DNA of 64,000 nt, taken from Lethocerus indicus. Taxonomy: Eukaryota > Arthropoda > Insecta > Hemiptera > Belostomatidae. Shown here one piece after another: positions 21,601 through 35,000 of the stretch. The translations under genes and the position numbers were made by a program. The notes under the pieces were generated by a model. That model was given only the letters and a program-made list of their open reading frames with translations. It did no database searches and was not told where the DNA came from. Positions within the stretch are counted from its first letter, which is position 1, and the number at the start of each line of letters is the position of its first letter. The stretch lies in NCBI GenBank assembly GCA_019843655.1, contig JACDQD010000012.1, positions 992,001 to 1,056,000 of the forward strand, given 5' to 3'.

Positions 21601-24600
21601 TTGACACTGTTTACATAGTGCAAATGGCTGCTGCCAAGGGGCAATAACATTTAAGATTGATCTATACCTCCATAGGTTTCAAAATAGAATTGAATTTCTC
21701 ATGCAAATCTGTTCATAATGAGCGAATTTGTTTACCTTTTAATTATGTGAGCCAATTAAATAAATATAAGGTAAAAAAATACCTAGTGTAATTAACTTCC
21801 ACAACTGGTCCATGAAGCATGATTTGTGAATTTCTACCTGTTGATTTTACATACATCAACAGAAATATTTTAAGGTCTAACATTTCTATAACTTTATCGA
21901 TTTCTAACTATATTTTGACTAATCTTATAATAAGTTTTGCATTCAAATCCACTCACCGGCCAACTTATATATGTCCGGTGCCCAAGCCTCGCCCTGTTCG
22001 ATGGGCGTGTTGATGAGCGATATTCCGAACAGCCGATTGGTCAGATTGTTGAGTCCATCCATGCAAGAACCGAGAGGAAAATACCTGGAGAACTCCAGGC
22101 TGTAAGAGTGCAGCCAGTCCTGTTTCGCTTTGTTCGTCAGATGAGGCACATCCCAAGGGGCCAGCGGCTGCCACAAAATATAAAATAAAATATAAACATT
22201 ATAATCAACAATGTAGGGAAAGAAAAAACTGTGAATTTTCAATTTCAATGCAACATCCCATGGCTTCCCAAAACTGCCGGATCAAGTAGCTGAAATTCAC
22301 CATTAAAAGTAGTAGTACCTCAGGATACATATATAACAAAATAAATTAGTTTTAAATATTACAATCACAATAGACAGAAAAAAAAATATGAATTTTGATA
22401 GTTTTAATGCAAAATCCTGCAACTCCCCAAAACTACTGTATTGAGTAGCTTCATTTAATAATAAAATTCACCACTAAAAGTAATAGTAACTCAGAATATG
22501 TATATAAATAAAACTATTTATTAAATCTTTTGCAAAAAAATGGTAACATTTTACAGCATTGAAAGATATTTTAATATGAAACTGTCAAATTATTTAGAGC
22601 TAAAAGCATGGCAATTTTTTTTAGCCTATAAAATTGCAATATAATTTCAAAGTAGTTGATAATACTGATGTCATCAGTAATTTATTGGCAAGAAAATGTT
22701 TACTACAGTATTTATATATGCATTATAATTTTATTTGTATTATTTTGATGACTCTGAACTTGTTTTCTTTTTCAAAACAAATTTTTCAAAACAAATACAG
22801 CTGTGTTTGTTATTAAATTCTATATATCATTAACCAATTGACAGTAAAATATGCCTAAATCACATAGATGATGATTCATAGCCTCCATTACATATTTTTA
22901 AGTGAAAATTATGTCTGCTCCTGTTCACAGGATCTATCTGAAATTTTGTCCTTCATATTTTTTAGACTAATACCTTGCTAAATTTTATTAAAATAATTCT
23001 TTTTACCCTGGCATCTGAATCTTCTTGAATTTTCATCTGATACATCGCTTTGAAATCCTCCTCGGCCCTCGGCCTAATCTGCTCGCTGAGTTCGTCCAAA
23101 AATTGTCTCACCATGTCCGGGCTTCCGGCCAAGCTGGATTTAACAGCTCTGCACACAATTCATTACACATTTTAAATCTAAATTTTTACAACTATTTATA
23201 AATCTAAATTATTTATAAGAAAATTGAAAAGATCATTCAGTACAATCTTCACCATAATTGAGGTAATATCAAATTGTTAGAAGCGCGGGAAAAAATTGTT
23301 TCTTCTTTTATTGTCAATATCTTGAACCTAAGATTTATTTTACCAGTACTTTCTTCCTCATTGTGTTGTCTTGTATTTTTATTTAATACCTTGTTTTGTA
23401 CACCCCACACCTATTATAGGAAATTTGTTATATTTAATGCACTAAATCTATCCCTCTAGATTCGTACCTGTGTGCGTACGTCTCGAATCCGCAGAGTTGG
23501 GCCAACTTGCGTCTCGAATCGAGCATCTCTTCGAGCAGGACCTGTTGGCTCCCGTCCGGAAGGAGGAACACCCGATAGGCGGCCTCGCGAGCCAGTTCAT
23601 TTTTCGAATCGGAAAATAAACCGTTCACGACAACACTGTCCTTTTCCATGTGGAATCTGCAACAATGTTTATGTGATTATTGGTAGTAATTATTCATATA
23701 CAGAGCCCAGGTTTCGTATTACTAAGCTTAAACCTTAAACAATGTACAGGAAAATCTCCCACAAAGGAGAAATACAGTGTTTACATGTCTGTTGAATTTT
23801 ATTTGGAATGGGTTGAAATATACTAAAACATTGAAAACTTTTTAAAGTACAGAATGATAGTTATTTTCTCAAATTAATGCTTAATAGTGCCGGGTGAATT
23901 TCTGAACTTCTTTGATCCTTAACTATGTTCATGTCTGAATGTACTGAAGTTTTATGACATCCGGTTATAAATAAATTAAAAACTGATTGAAACTCTGTCC
24001 CTACTTAGTGCCGTATTTAATTCCAAAGTGGATAATTGAGAATTTAAATTTGTCTGAAACATTTCCTTACAGATGGCGTATACTCTCGGGTATATTATCC
24101 TTCGGTATGGCCCTGCTGTTGACAGCGCCGGCCATGAACCTCTGCCCGAGCTGAAGTATATAGTCATTCAACGCGACTACCTGCTGCCTCTCGCTTTCCG
24201 GCAGGTGGATACCGCTTTGTTCAAAGTCGAACAGGAACAGGGAGGCCACGTGCTTTTCAACTTCCGAAGTCGGGAACTTGTCGCCGTTCATCACGACATC
24301 TCTCAGCTTCGTGTACAGTTCCCTGTCGGTGTTCAGCCTGAAAAATTATTCCCAACAAAATAAGCTTAGATAATTCTCTTCTCCGTAGTGTAAATCGCCA
24401 ACAGTTGAAACTGGTGAAGGTACTTTTCGACTATTCCACTGATACTGATGCAAGCGTCTTCGGCCGCACTGCTGAACTTGTAGTCGGGATGGGCAAGTCT
24501 TACGAATTCGGCCAAATCTGCAACTCGACAGAGGGTGTCTGAAAGCTCGTCGAAAACTTCCACAAGTTTTCTCAACCTGAAATAAACAAATAAATAATGT

Positions 24601-25409
24601 AAACTAATAATGTAATAGGCCGACTATCAGTTTTAGATCCCTCCCCAAGTTCAGTTTACAATGGTTAATTATATTAATGCAATACATAAAATATCAATGC
24701 TATTGTTTAGTCATGTAACTTGTACAATCTATGGACCATTTATATTTCAGGGTCTATAAGATTTGAGTTACCACATCGTTCAACTATAATGTAGTGTTTA
24801 TAAGTATAAATACAATTTTTATTTGCTTGTCTTACATGGTGATCTGGGTCATGGTTTAATTCACTTTCTTTTATTCTTCTCAATGATAGCCAACAAGTTC
24901 TAAAAACTAAATGAATAATAAATAAATAAGACTATAGGTTACCCCGTCTTAAACTGGAATTGTTCCAAATAGTGTATTTTGTGTATCATTAATTTAGGAT
25001 TATTGGTTAATAACAAAGGAATTAAAAGAGTGGACAAATCATAAATATTAAATAAACGAGCACCTTTGTGTGCTGCATGATTCTTTTACAAGTTTTTCAC
25101 TTTCCTGGAGGACATTTTCTTTGAGCACATAAAAACCGTCATAGCTCTTCAATTCATCAAAACCGAACAGGCCCTTAAAACAAATAAGGATATAAATTGA
25201 ATACAAGTAAGTGGAAATGACAATTGACTTTATACAGCCATATCCAAAGGACTTACCGTTTCTGTTTTGAAGCTCAAATTAATTCTCTGGGCTGGCCTCG
25301 AATTAAAGGCGGTCGCCAGAGGTGATAGTGTGCTCACATAGCGTTTGGGACATTTTCCTAGAATCCTCTGCAGGTTCTTGCAAGGTAGAATATTCAGTAG
25401 TTTTTTCAT
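18656..25409 (-). CDS. MIPEP: Mitochondrial intermediate peptidase (M3 metallopeptidase)
   Basis: Eleven coding exons on the minus strand join in phase: 25409-25257, 25173-25064, 24576-24412, 24337-24071, 23656-23468, 23148-23007, 22167-21957, 21373-21246, 20666-20445, 19915-19679 and 18937-18656 (TAA). The product is about 701 residues, close to the 713 of human MIPEP. The N-terminus ([19 protein letters not shown]) is basic, hydrophobic and free of acids, as expected for a mitochondrial targeting peptide. The M3 zinc site HEMGH is at about residues 486-490, with the third ligand Glu in DFAEVPS about 25 residues later. Other family marks are [24 protein letters not shown] and [18 protein letters not shown]. 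The enzyme removes an octapeptide from precursors already cut by the matrix processing peptidase. The gene converges with Cullin-4 and is divergent from the exon at 26089. All key residues are present. Confidence 0.96.
20183..20248 (-). repeat. Orphan arm of the foldback family, inside a MIPEP intron
   Basis: The plus strand reads TTTCTTCTGTCCCCTCTCGC, then TGGTTTAGTCTTTTGCTAGA and CCGGTTT. This matches the outer arm of the foldback at 34917-35128 with few changes, but breaks off just inside the GCTAGACCGGTTT core. No matching second arm is found nearby, so it is a truncated copy. Confidence 0.65.
20731..21204 (+). pseudogene. 5'-truncated piggyBac element: transposase C-terminal Cys-rich tail and 3' terminus
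   Basis: On the plus strand, opposite to MIPEP and inside its intron between exons 21373-21246 and 20666-20445, an open frame at about 20731-20860 encodes EKLPGRN, then C-V-V-C, 15 residues, C-T-R-C and KKGLHRALF. The order C-x2-C, a basic stretch, C-x2-C, then GLH(R) before an LF is the layout of the piggyBac transposase C-terminal zinc-binding tail. The cysteine normally before that last Phe is missing. About 340 bases further on, the sequence TAGCACTAAAACGG meets TTAA at 21205-21208, as expected of a piggyBac 3' terminus at its TTAA target. The catalytic DDD domain is absent, so the copy is dead. It could also be a domesticated fragment, but nothing shows that it is used. Confidence 0.55.
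22222..22515. repeat. Tandem duplication in a MIPEP intron (two diverged copies of about 130 bp)
   Basis: Copy one (22222-22350) and copy two (22379-22515) share the ordered blocks TGAATTTT, AATGCAA, CCCAAAACT, GAGTAGCT or AAGTAGCT, AAATTCACCA, TAAAAGTA, CTCAG and an AT-rich tail. Differences are spread along the unit, so the duplication is old. No coding potential is seen. Confidence 0.65.
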
Positions 25410-26088
25410 TCTCGACCCGTTTATAAAATGTCAGCCGCAGATTTCTTAAATAGGTTCGATTAAACAACATCCATGATTTCAGTTCGTCCCGCGAAGGTAA
25501 TTCTCAGGAAAAAATCATTTTGAATGGATTCTAACTGCAACCACGAATAACCTCCATCCCCGCACAGTTCAGTGCTGAAACCCGTTCGGAACCATTAGGT
25601 TCGCTCGAAAATTCCGTTATTTCAAAAAATATTCTCCAGTATTTTTATCGAGCATTTTGTCGTCCCTTTAAAGACAATAGTGAACTTTAAAATAGATATT
25701 GCTCGCTTTCAAACTCTTACGCATATTTAACAGAATGCTTCTTGATCCGTACAACCTGGTCAATGAACGGGTCATTTTTAAGTACAGCGTTCGAAATATA
25801 TTATAAGCTAATATAATCTCGACGAATTTAAAAAACCCCTAGATATTATTTTACGGCTGTGGAAATGCGGATTTTTTCAAAATTAATTTCAACAAACATA
25901 TGTTTTTGACATTCCACCGAAGCCTGGCCAAGAGTGGCCACGAAATCCAGTCGGCGTCTAGCAGTGGACGAATTTTTGTAACTCGTAAAAATGTAAATAA
26001 ATTACAAAAGGTTTAAGTTTTTTTATTTAAATATTATTTGAGTGTATTTTATTTTACTGGTGACGAGAGTTCGCTCGGCTAGAGAGTT
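25410..26088. promoter_or_regulatory. Probable divergent promoter of MIPEP and the 26089 gene
   Basis: The MIPEP start codon (minus, 25409) and the small coding exon at 26089 (plus) face away from each other over 679 bases. This is the same arrangement as UTX and Cullin-4. I see no clear TATA box, and start sites cannot be fixed. Confidence 0.45.
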
Positions 26089-29000
26089 ATGTCTTCCAAA
26101 AGGTGAGTTTTAAAGCTCTTTGTTTATTTCTGCTTCTTATTGTCTTTTATGTAATGCCCCTCTGTTCGGGCCATTTCGCTATCGTTTGCCGAATATAGCC
26201 TGTTATTTATTAATCGCTACAACGGCGTTCCATCCAGCCCGTTGGCCGTCTTTTGAACATTTATTGAACAATTGTCTATTTATAGAACGGTTTATTCTCC
26301 GTGTTGAATCACATGGCTCTTTAAACACTTTTGCCTTAACCTTCTTCAGTATTTATCAATGATAACGCATAGCGGCGGTTTTTTTTATTCGGGACTTTTT
26401 TTTTAAACGCGCGTTTAAACATTTTCAGGTAGAGTGGCAGATAATTTAGATTCATGTTTATTTATTATCTTCAGAAAACAAAACTGAAATTAATCTTATC
26501 TCAGTATTAAAAGGTCTAAATAAATGTTTGGAACAATAGATTTTCTCTTTCTCTCCTGTTGATGCCCAGTTGACTTATCCATTTGGAAATGTTAATAGTG
26601 ATAAATTAAATTTAAAAATATACAAATTCGAGTATAAGATTCGATAAATGTAAATTAATCAATAACCGTCTCTCGTGCATCCAGTAGTATTTTTTTATAA
26701 CAAGGCAAAAGATCATATAATTTTAACCCAGAAAAGACTGTATACTCCTGCATTGAGATAAGAGAGATTAGAAAGCCATTTCAGGCTATGAGTGATGCTT
26801 ACATTAGGATAATATTAAAAATACCCAAACTCTTAAGTTTTCCTCAAACTTTGGAAGAATAACTGTATATTCAATGCGGATTTATGATGATCTTTATTGG
26901 TACAGATACTATTAGGATGCTTAGCTTAGGCCTGATTTCTGAATGAATGAATGCAGTTTAGTTTTGTACTAAGAAACACGGATATGATTAGGATCAGTAT
27001 TAAATCATCAATGAGTTTTTTCAAAATGTTTAAATTAGGACAAATGAAATTTAGGACTGTTTTTCCCATTATATTCGAGCCTGAATTGTATTCCACATTC
27101 CAATACCTATTCATTCACATAATTGTAGTATTGGAAGCGATGCTGACTTTTGTATCCCTAACAACAATTTTTTGGCATTCAAACAAACATGTTTTAATTC
27201 TGAACACGATTTGGTTCAGTAAGTGGAGAGATTTTCGCTGAGTTATGTTAATCATATTATTGTCAAATCTCATTGGAACAAATTAGAAGTTCTGAAACCA
27301 TTTTCATTAACATATTCTATAATATAGAGTAGTAATCTCCTCACTGTGAAAGAATTTATGCGGGAGAAAATAAAACTTAAGAAAATTAATATTTTTCAGA
27401 AATGTTTATTTGTTTTCTTGTTGTTTATACATACAGTCATAAATTGTGTATTCTGATTCTGACAATTAAAAAGTAAAAATAATTAACAGCTCAATTAAAT
27501 CTCAAAAAGGTTGTCTGAATACCACCTGATAGATGCCTCACATGTACCCTTTTTATATACTTAAATTACCATGAAGGCAGTACTATAATTTGAATGTTTT
27601 ATAACTAGCATATCCTTTCACCTGAAAATTATTTAAGCAAGAAAAATTCCTTATACTCTACAATTCCTGTGTGTTATTGTTACAATTCAAAGAACCTTAC
27701 AATTGGCCTTGAATAGAGAGATATATTAAGGACTAGTTAATTTTATGGTCCCATTGCAATTGGGACTAAGCCTCTCAGATAAGCAGATTCACAGTCATGG
27801 AGTTTTTCATTTCATGGTTTTTTTTCTATTCCAATTTTTATTTGTTATTCTTCGAGGTTTAGTGGCACTAAAAGGCACAATTTTCATTTCTCACATTTGA
27901 TGTTTTAAGCTAAAACTTTCCCATTTTTAAGTTTCAATTACTTATTCTTTTAAAGTCTATAACTGGCCATGAGCTGCCAATTGTGTTATATAAGCAATGT
28001 TGAAAAAGTAAAAATATTCTGTTGAAACTGGATTCCTCATTAGAAGATCCTTACCCAAAAACTAGTAATTATCGAGTATTTTATTAATAAGTTTTGTAAA
28101 TAAAATTAAAAATGGGCAGACTTCATTTCACATTAGGATTTCTGAAATCTTTATTACACAGTTTAGACAGTAAAGCATCATTATTTTAATGTAGTTTATG
28201 GAGTACTTTTTCGAGGTATTTTCTAATGATAAGATTAAGAAAGTTATTATGATTTTATGAATAAATTTAGCTTTTGAGTGGTTTTGATATAGTATCCTTA
28301 AAAATTTACCACAATTATTTTCAGTAAAATCAGTAGGCCCCTTTTCTAATGGCAATTTTTAAAGTTCTATATTATTAAAGTCTTTGGCTGTCCTTTTGTT
28401 TAAAGTTTTCCATTAATGCCTGCATAATTAACTGCTGCTTCATAAAATCAGAATTGAACTGGAATTCAATCCAAGTTGAATAAAGTAATTGTTGTTCTTG
28501 TGGATCCCTTAAACAATTAATTGTCCTTCTCAGTCTTAAACTTGAAGTTTCTAACTTTGACCCTTGTCAGTAGCATTCCTCAGTGATGTAGTGCTGGTAC
28601 TTACAGTGTCACAGACAGCAGAATAATTAAATATCAACTTATAAAAATATAAATAGTCAAATTTTCATTAGAGCAATAACAGTTTGTAATAACACCCTCT
28701 TGATCTGTTAAATTATGCCTAAACTAATAATTTTAATTTTATGTTTGAATAATTTATTAGGTTTTTGTGTACCTTATTCTGTAATAACATCAATAAATAT
28801 TCACACTTTCTTAATATATATTTAAATATATCACTAATCCACTAATCCAATCTTGCTCTCCTTGGCAGTGTTATTACAGCACTATTTAAAAGGACTTTAA
28901 AGGAATTTATTTTTTATTGAATTCTCTCTTCTGGTTTGAAAGTTCTGCTCTCAAGTCTGGCTCTTTAACCTTTTGTTGGGAATTGATTCCTCCTCTCGCT

Positions 29001-32000
29001 GGTTTAAAAGCACTTTAATTTTTGTTTATTTTATTCTCTTTTCTGGTCAGCATGTGTGAAAGTTCTGCCCTCAAAACTGGTCCATTAACATTTCTTTCTG
29101 AAGTGATTCCTCCTCGTTGCCGGTTTCAAAGTACTTTAATTTTTTATTATTATTTGATTCTCTCTTATGGTCGCCCGTTGGGAAAGTTCTGCTATCAATA
29201 CCATTAACCTTTCGTTCCCAGTCGATTGGTCGCTCCTGTCGGCGGGTTTAAAAGGACCATAACGCCGGTACCCGTTTCGCGTCCAAGCCGGGTAACCGGT
29301 TGCCGACCGGCTGTTTGAGTTGACCCCCGGTCTCTATGAACCCCGCGACTCGACGCCGGCTTCAGAAAACCGGTCTAGCAGAACTTGTTCGAGGCTCCCC
29401 CTCCCCCTCTCCCTTTACTACCCGCGCTAACATCATTAGTATAGTCAAAGGCTAGCATTTATTTCAGCCCAGATTTTGTCGAATACTGTATCGAATTACT
29501 GGACACATACATATTAAATATATATAGTTTTAATATATTTAATTAAGGTCAACTCCCCAACGGTCTTTAATCCCCTGGAAGTCTTTGTTACCTTCCCATT
29601 ATTCTCTAATCAGAAGATTATTCAATTTGTAAAAAATTATATATATATATATATATATATATGCAGGATTGCATGTGTTAATAATTGTATTAGATTTCTT
29701 CCCATTAGTACTGTATGGTTTATTACTGTTAACACTAAACGTCCCAAGTCCACTTTATGCCAGAACGCAGACATTTAATATATATATATATATAATTTGT
29801 TTACAAATTTAATAATCTTCTGATTAGGTCATTAAGGAAAGCCAGCGGAGACTACAGGGTCTAAAGACCGTCTGGGAGTCGACCTTAATTAAATATATTA
29901 AAACTGGGGGCCTCTCTGTGACGAAATTGTTACAGAAATAAGGGCCCAGACTTCTTTGTATCAAGAGATGCGGAATTGTGTCGGGATTTAAGAATCTGCA
30001 GACCGTTTTTGGACATATGAAATACAATTTATATTGTGGATATGGGGAGAACCGAAACGTTGAAATTTAAATATAAAATAATAGTTCGCAGGGTCACGGA
30101 TTGGGGGGCTGAAGAAATTCGCGAGTATTCGTCGCATTCTATTCTGTAGGTCTGCCTATTTTGCAGACGGATATATCGTACAAAGGTTTTTGTCCGTGGA
30201 AACCTTGTCCTTCGGTTAAATTTAAAGACAATTTGAGTTGGGCCCACACGCGGCCCCAACACACGATTTATTAATCCGGTAGCAGCACGCCGAGAATTGT
30301 AGATGATAAATGCCATTAGGGAAATTAACGACAAGTCTGTTCAGTTGACTTTACTGTTGGTAACTTGCCATGTCTCATTCTGCGACGGTTGTTCCGTTAA
30401 ATTTAAAGGGGTTCGCCCACCCGCGACCCGGCCCTCGATTAGGAGGCCAAAACTGCGTCCACTTGCCAACTGGGCAATAATTAAAACAGAATTGACCGAT
30501 CGGCAACCTAATGATACATATCGCGGTGATGAAAAGCGAGGGTTTGGAATTCCGCGCTCTGTTTCTGCGGCTCCCCACGTAGATCGGTCGTAACGTCTGA
30601 AAATTTCAGTCCCCCATTTAGCCATGACCCAGACCGGTCATTGAGCTTTTACTGCAAAACTGCCGACGGGATGCCCAACCTACTGACCGAAATCTACTGA
30701 AGACCGGTCTAGGAAAATATCAAATCAGCAATGATTATCATAATCAAATCGTAACAATCAATAAAGCTTCTAGACCACTTTTACTACGTGAAATTAGTCG
30801 AACGATAGTCGATGATCTCTATTCATCGATATTGTCAAGGAGAAAAGTCTCTAAATGCCTCTATATTTGATCGCTTTATACTTCGCGATACCTATTAACT
30901 ACCAAATATTTCTATTTAAAAAAAAAACCACGAATTATTGCAATATTTAATGAATTTAATACGACGCTTTGAAGGCGTTTGGGATAATGCTTTTTTTCAC
31001 GAAACCGCGTGTTGCATAAGGCTCGTCTAATAGGAAGGGGCTTTCCCTAACGGCCCGGCCAAGTCCACATCCTTATTTAGACTTGGGCTCCAGACTCATT
31101 ACCCGGGGAGTCTGTGCAGGTACGCAGGTATCTGCCCTCGCCTTCAGACCAATAATATATCTAACTGGCTATTTCGAAAATTTCGATTTTTCATTTTCGA
31201 AAATCAACAATATTCTGAAAAACGGTGACCGATTTAACAACACAATGTTGCGGTCTGTTGTCAAGGAGTCTAAGTACCAATTTGTAACGTGGTTTTTATA
31301 TTGCTTCCAAGTGAATCTTCTCTCCAAACGAAATCCCAAGTAAAGCAGTAAGTTTCACTCTATTAGTGAAATACTGTGTTTAGGTATTTATTGTCGGGTA
31401 TCCTATGAAGGGAAGCTGGCAATGCCGGCCTAGCACAAGACTAGACCAGAAGGAAGTACATATTTTAGGATGATGTCCGCCACCGGTCGGAACTGTCTGT
31501 CCCCATTCGTCATTTCGACCTTAATCCAGACCGATTTCGGCTTCTCGCCGTCGTTTGTAGTTGCCCGTTATTAGTACAGTGAATGAAATCTAGAAGTGTC
31601 CTAAACTTATAAGGCTCGTCCCCCCTCCCCCTGTTGTATACAAATTTATCTCCGTATTTTTCGTTAAACACCCCGTAAATAAATTTTCAAAGCAATTAAT
31701 TAAATTTAAACGTAAATTAAATTGCTGTAAATGAATTATAGTAATTAATAACGATCCGTAATGTTGATGTATATGGACCCCCATGAGGTCACCACCGCCC
31801 CCAGGGTATCGCCAGTCTACATTGATGACAGGACGTCTCTCATTGGTAGTCGACATGACGGCCTACCTGACTATATTATTGATGAGGGTTTGGAATATCA
31901 TCCTGCGCACTATATCTCTCTCACTCTCACTCTCTCTCTCTCCTGCCTGTAGACTGTGACGCTACTGTTTTCGGCTTGTCGCCGTCTTCAGTAGCGTCCG

Positions 32001-35000
32001 AGGTAAGCGCGTCTACTCCTGACGATTCCTCTTGTCGCCACTGTCCCATAACATTTAAATATACGAACCGTCTTAAAACTTCGATTTCACCGAAAACCGA
32101 ACTGTGAAACCGAACCATCCGGCTCATCGGTATTCTTTACCTTAAACGATATGTCTCGGGTTCGGTCCTTATTGTTGTACCTAACAGTTCGGGTAATTTA
32201 AGGTAGTCGCCGGGAATATCAAAAGGGGTTTTTTAATTATCCCTCGTTTAGTTTTTGGGATTTGGTAGTCGCGGCTGGTCGCTCATTGTTCGATACCACT
32301 CAAAATTCTGAAAGGAGCCAACGTTGTCCATTATTTTCCCTCTTCTACATCCCAATTGCAAATCAAGTGCGGTACTTGGGACGGGACTTGAGACTTGGAC
32401 AGAAGTGAAAGACTCAAACGTACAGAAACGAAACGTACAAATTAATAATTTAACTTGTGTTCACGAGCTATCGGCTTCCCGATTATTTTCGCCAGACCGG
32501 TTTCGGCTGCTCGCCATCTTCAGTAGAATTGCGAGTCTGACAGTAGAAGTGGAGCGAGGTGACAGTGCAAACAGGATGCCCCACTAGTGTCTCATTTGCC
32601 AAGGTGACTCGCTACTGAAGATGGTGAGAGGCCGAAACCGGTCTAGCGAAAGGCCAAACCGGAGAGTATTCCAAACCCCGCGGACGACAAATCAGATCCT
32701 TAAATCCTTTAATTCGACAGCTTTACTCGCGTCCCGCCTTAAGCGGAAGTGGCCACGTAACTTCCTCGCTGCCTGAGTGAGGAGCAGGAAGTAGTACCTT
32801 CAATATAACTTAATATAATATACAACATTTTATTTGTGACTTACTTAAAATAAAATTAAAAAAACAAACAAACCGCGTCTACAGCCGCACTAGAGTAGGA
32901 CTGAGACATAAAGTCGTACCTTTCGATTTTTTTCCTAACAAAAGCCATCTAGATAATGAATTGACAGAGGGAGTAAAGTTGTTTCGCAAAATTTATGCTT
33001 AACTACGAATATTTTGTAACGCTAAAAATGACTGTTTAACACCGCATGTTTTTTCTTGGCCGACCAAGCGTGGAAAAATTTTCAACGGGCAAAAATGCAT
33101 TAAGTCAACCCCTAACTCACTTACAGAGATGGGGATACTTACCCAATCAATTATCGATCGTTTTACGATGGGACGAACCATTATCCCACCCCCTTCTATT
33201 ACTCCAAAATTGGATTGTTATTAAATATTACAGGATCTTATTAAGCCATCCAGACGGGGAGGGGGTGAAAGATCGATCGCCCCTATGTAGGATACTGGGC
33301 CATGTCTGGGAATAGTTTCCTGTCTACATCTTTTCTCCTTTGTTTCAGATTGAAAAGAAATTTTAGAAGTTGAAAATTTTAGGAAATTTTGAAAGTTTTC
33401 ATCGGCGCACAATATTTATGCGAATTTGCTATTTGCAGTATACGTATCGAATCTTTTAATAAATATTTTAGTGATTAAAAAAAACGTTCTGGAAATATAT
33501 TTGGGGCTGCTGTGTATACTACAAGGCTCTGGGTTGTACAACTGTTAGACGACGGTGTGTAATAAACTATTGAGGTACAAACATTTAAACAGTTTAACAA
33601 ATGTTCTTTGCGGCTATACTGGAATTTGAATTCTCCAGTTTCTGGAGTTATATTTGGGTTAGCTTAATTGCGATCGTACTCCCCGAAGACGAGGTCTTCT
33701 GTACTCGAGTTGCTCCCCTTACGCCAATAAAACCGGTTGTACATTTAAATGGGCGCCAATTTAAAGGGACTTCGTTTACAAATGTCTCGGTCGTTACTTT
33801 CTTCTTCAAGTTTGCCCGGGGGAGGGGGCGGGGAACGGACTACTGACTTTACAGAAGCCGGAAGCGCTCGAAGGACTGTATCGAATTACATTTACTTTAC
33901 GTTACATTGAAGGTCTTTTCGTTTAAACTTCTACTTCAATTACAATTCTTTTTATTTTAAATCACGACTATAATTTTTAAAATTATATTTTGCGACACAG
34001 CGATGACGCTGGTGTATTTTGAGTCCGCGCTGTACTCCCAACTGTTACATTTTTATAGAGGAAATCGTAGCATAAAATGATAAGCGGAGCGAATAGAGCG
34101 GAGAGTTCGTTTCCGGCCGTTCGATGATAACGTTTCGATCTTCGAGGTCGATTAAGAACGCGTCCTAATAAAACTTGAATTGACTCAGACGATATGTACG
34201 GTTAGTTGGTTCAGTCGAAATCAAAAAATTCCGGAACAAATACTGTGATAACTTGTGTTTGAATTTTAATTTTTAATAACCCTGCTTAAAATTATAATAG
34301 AAAGTATTTTAAATTGTCTTTCAAATACTTTAATTTTGGATCTGGCATTTTCTTCTTCGGGAATGTTTCCATTCCTTCCTCGTGTCAATCGTAATTAATG
34401 TAATACTTCAATAAAATCATTTTTTCTTTATCACTGCATATCAGAAGTAAAGGTGGTATCTGCATTTATGCAATTTTTTACTCTCTGAAATATATTTCAC
34501 TCGTAATATTATCAGTATTGGCGCGTTGTCACTAATTATTTTTAGCAACTGAAATTGAATATTACGATTAAGACGCGAAAAAGAGAGAAAAACAAACACG
34601 GTAATCCAATGATTAGGTCTTCCAATAATAACCGTTATTAATGTAATAATTCAATAAAGTCACGAATATAAACACTTGAAAAGTGTCACTTCGGTTGGGT
34701 GAAGGTTTCTCCAGGGTTTTTGTAGCACTAGTGACATTTTCGCTATCATCACTAACCTTCCTCCAAACGCTTCATAGCCAAACGTCTGTAGTTATATACT
34801 TATAGTACATATATATAGTACTTATAGTAATATATGGTAATCTAATACTTATAGTTAACTAATTTGTTAGTTTAACATACCTGTTTTGGGGTCTGCGAGG
34901 GGTTGGAATACAGTAGTTTGTTGTGTTTCTGTCTCCTCTCGCTGGTTTGGTCATTTGCTAGACCGGTTTCGGCTGCTCGCCATCTTCAGTACAAGTAAAA

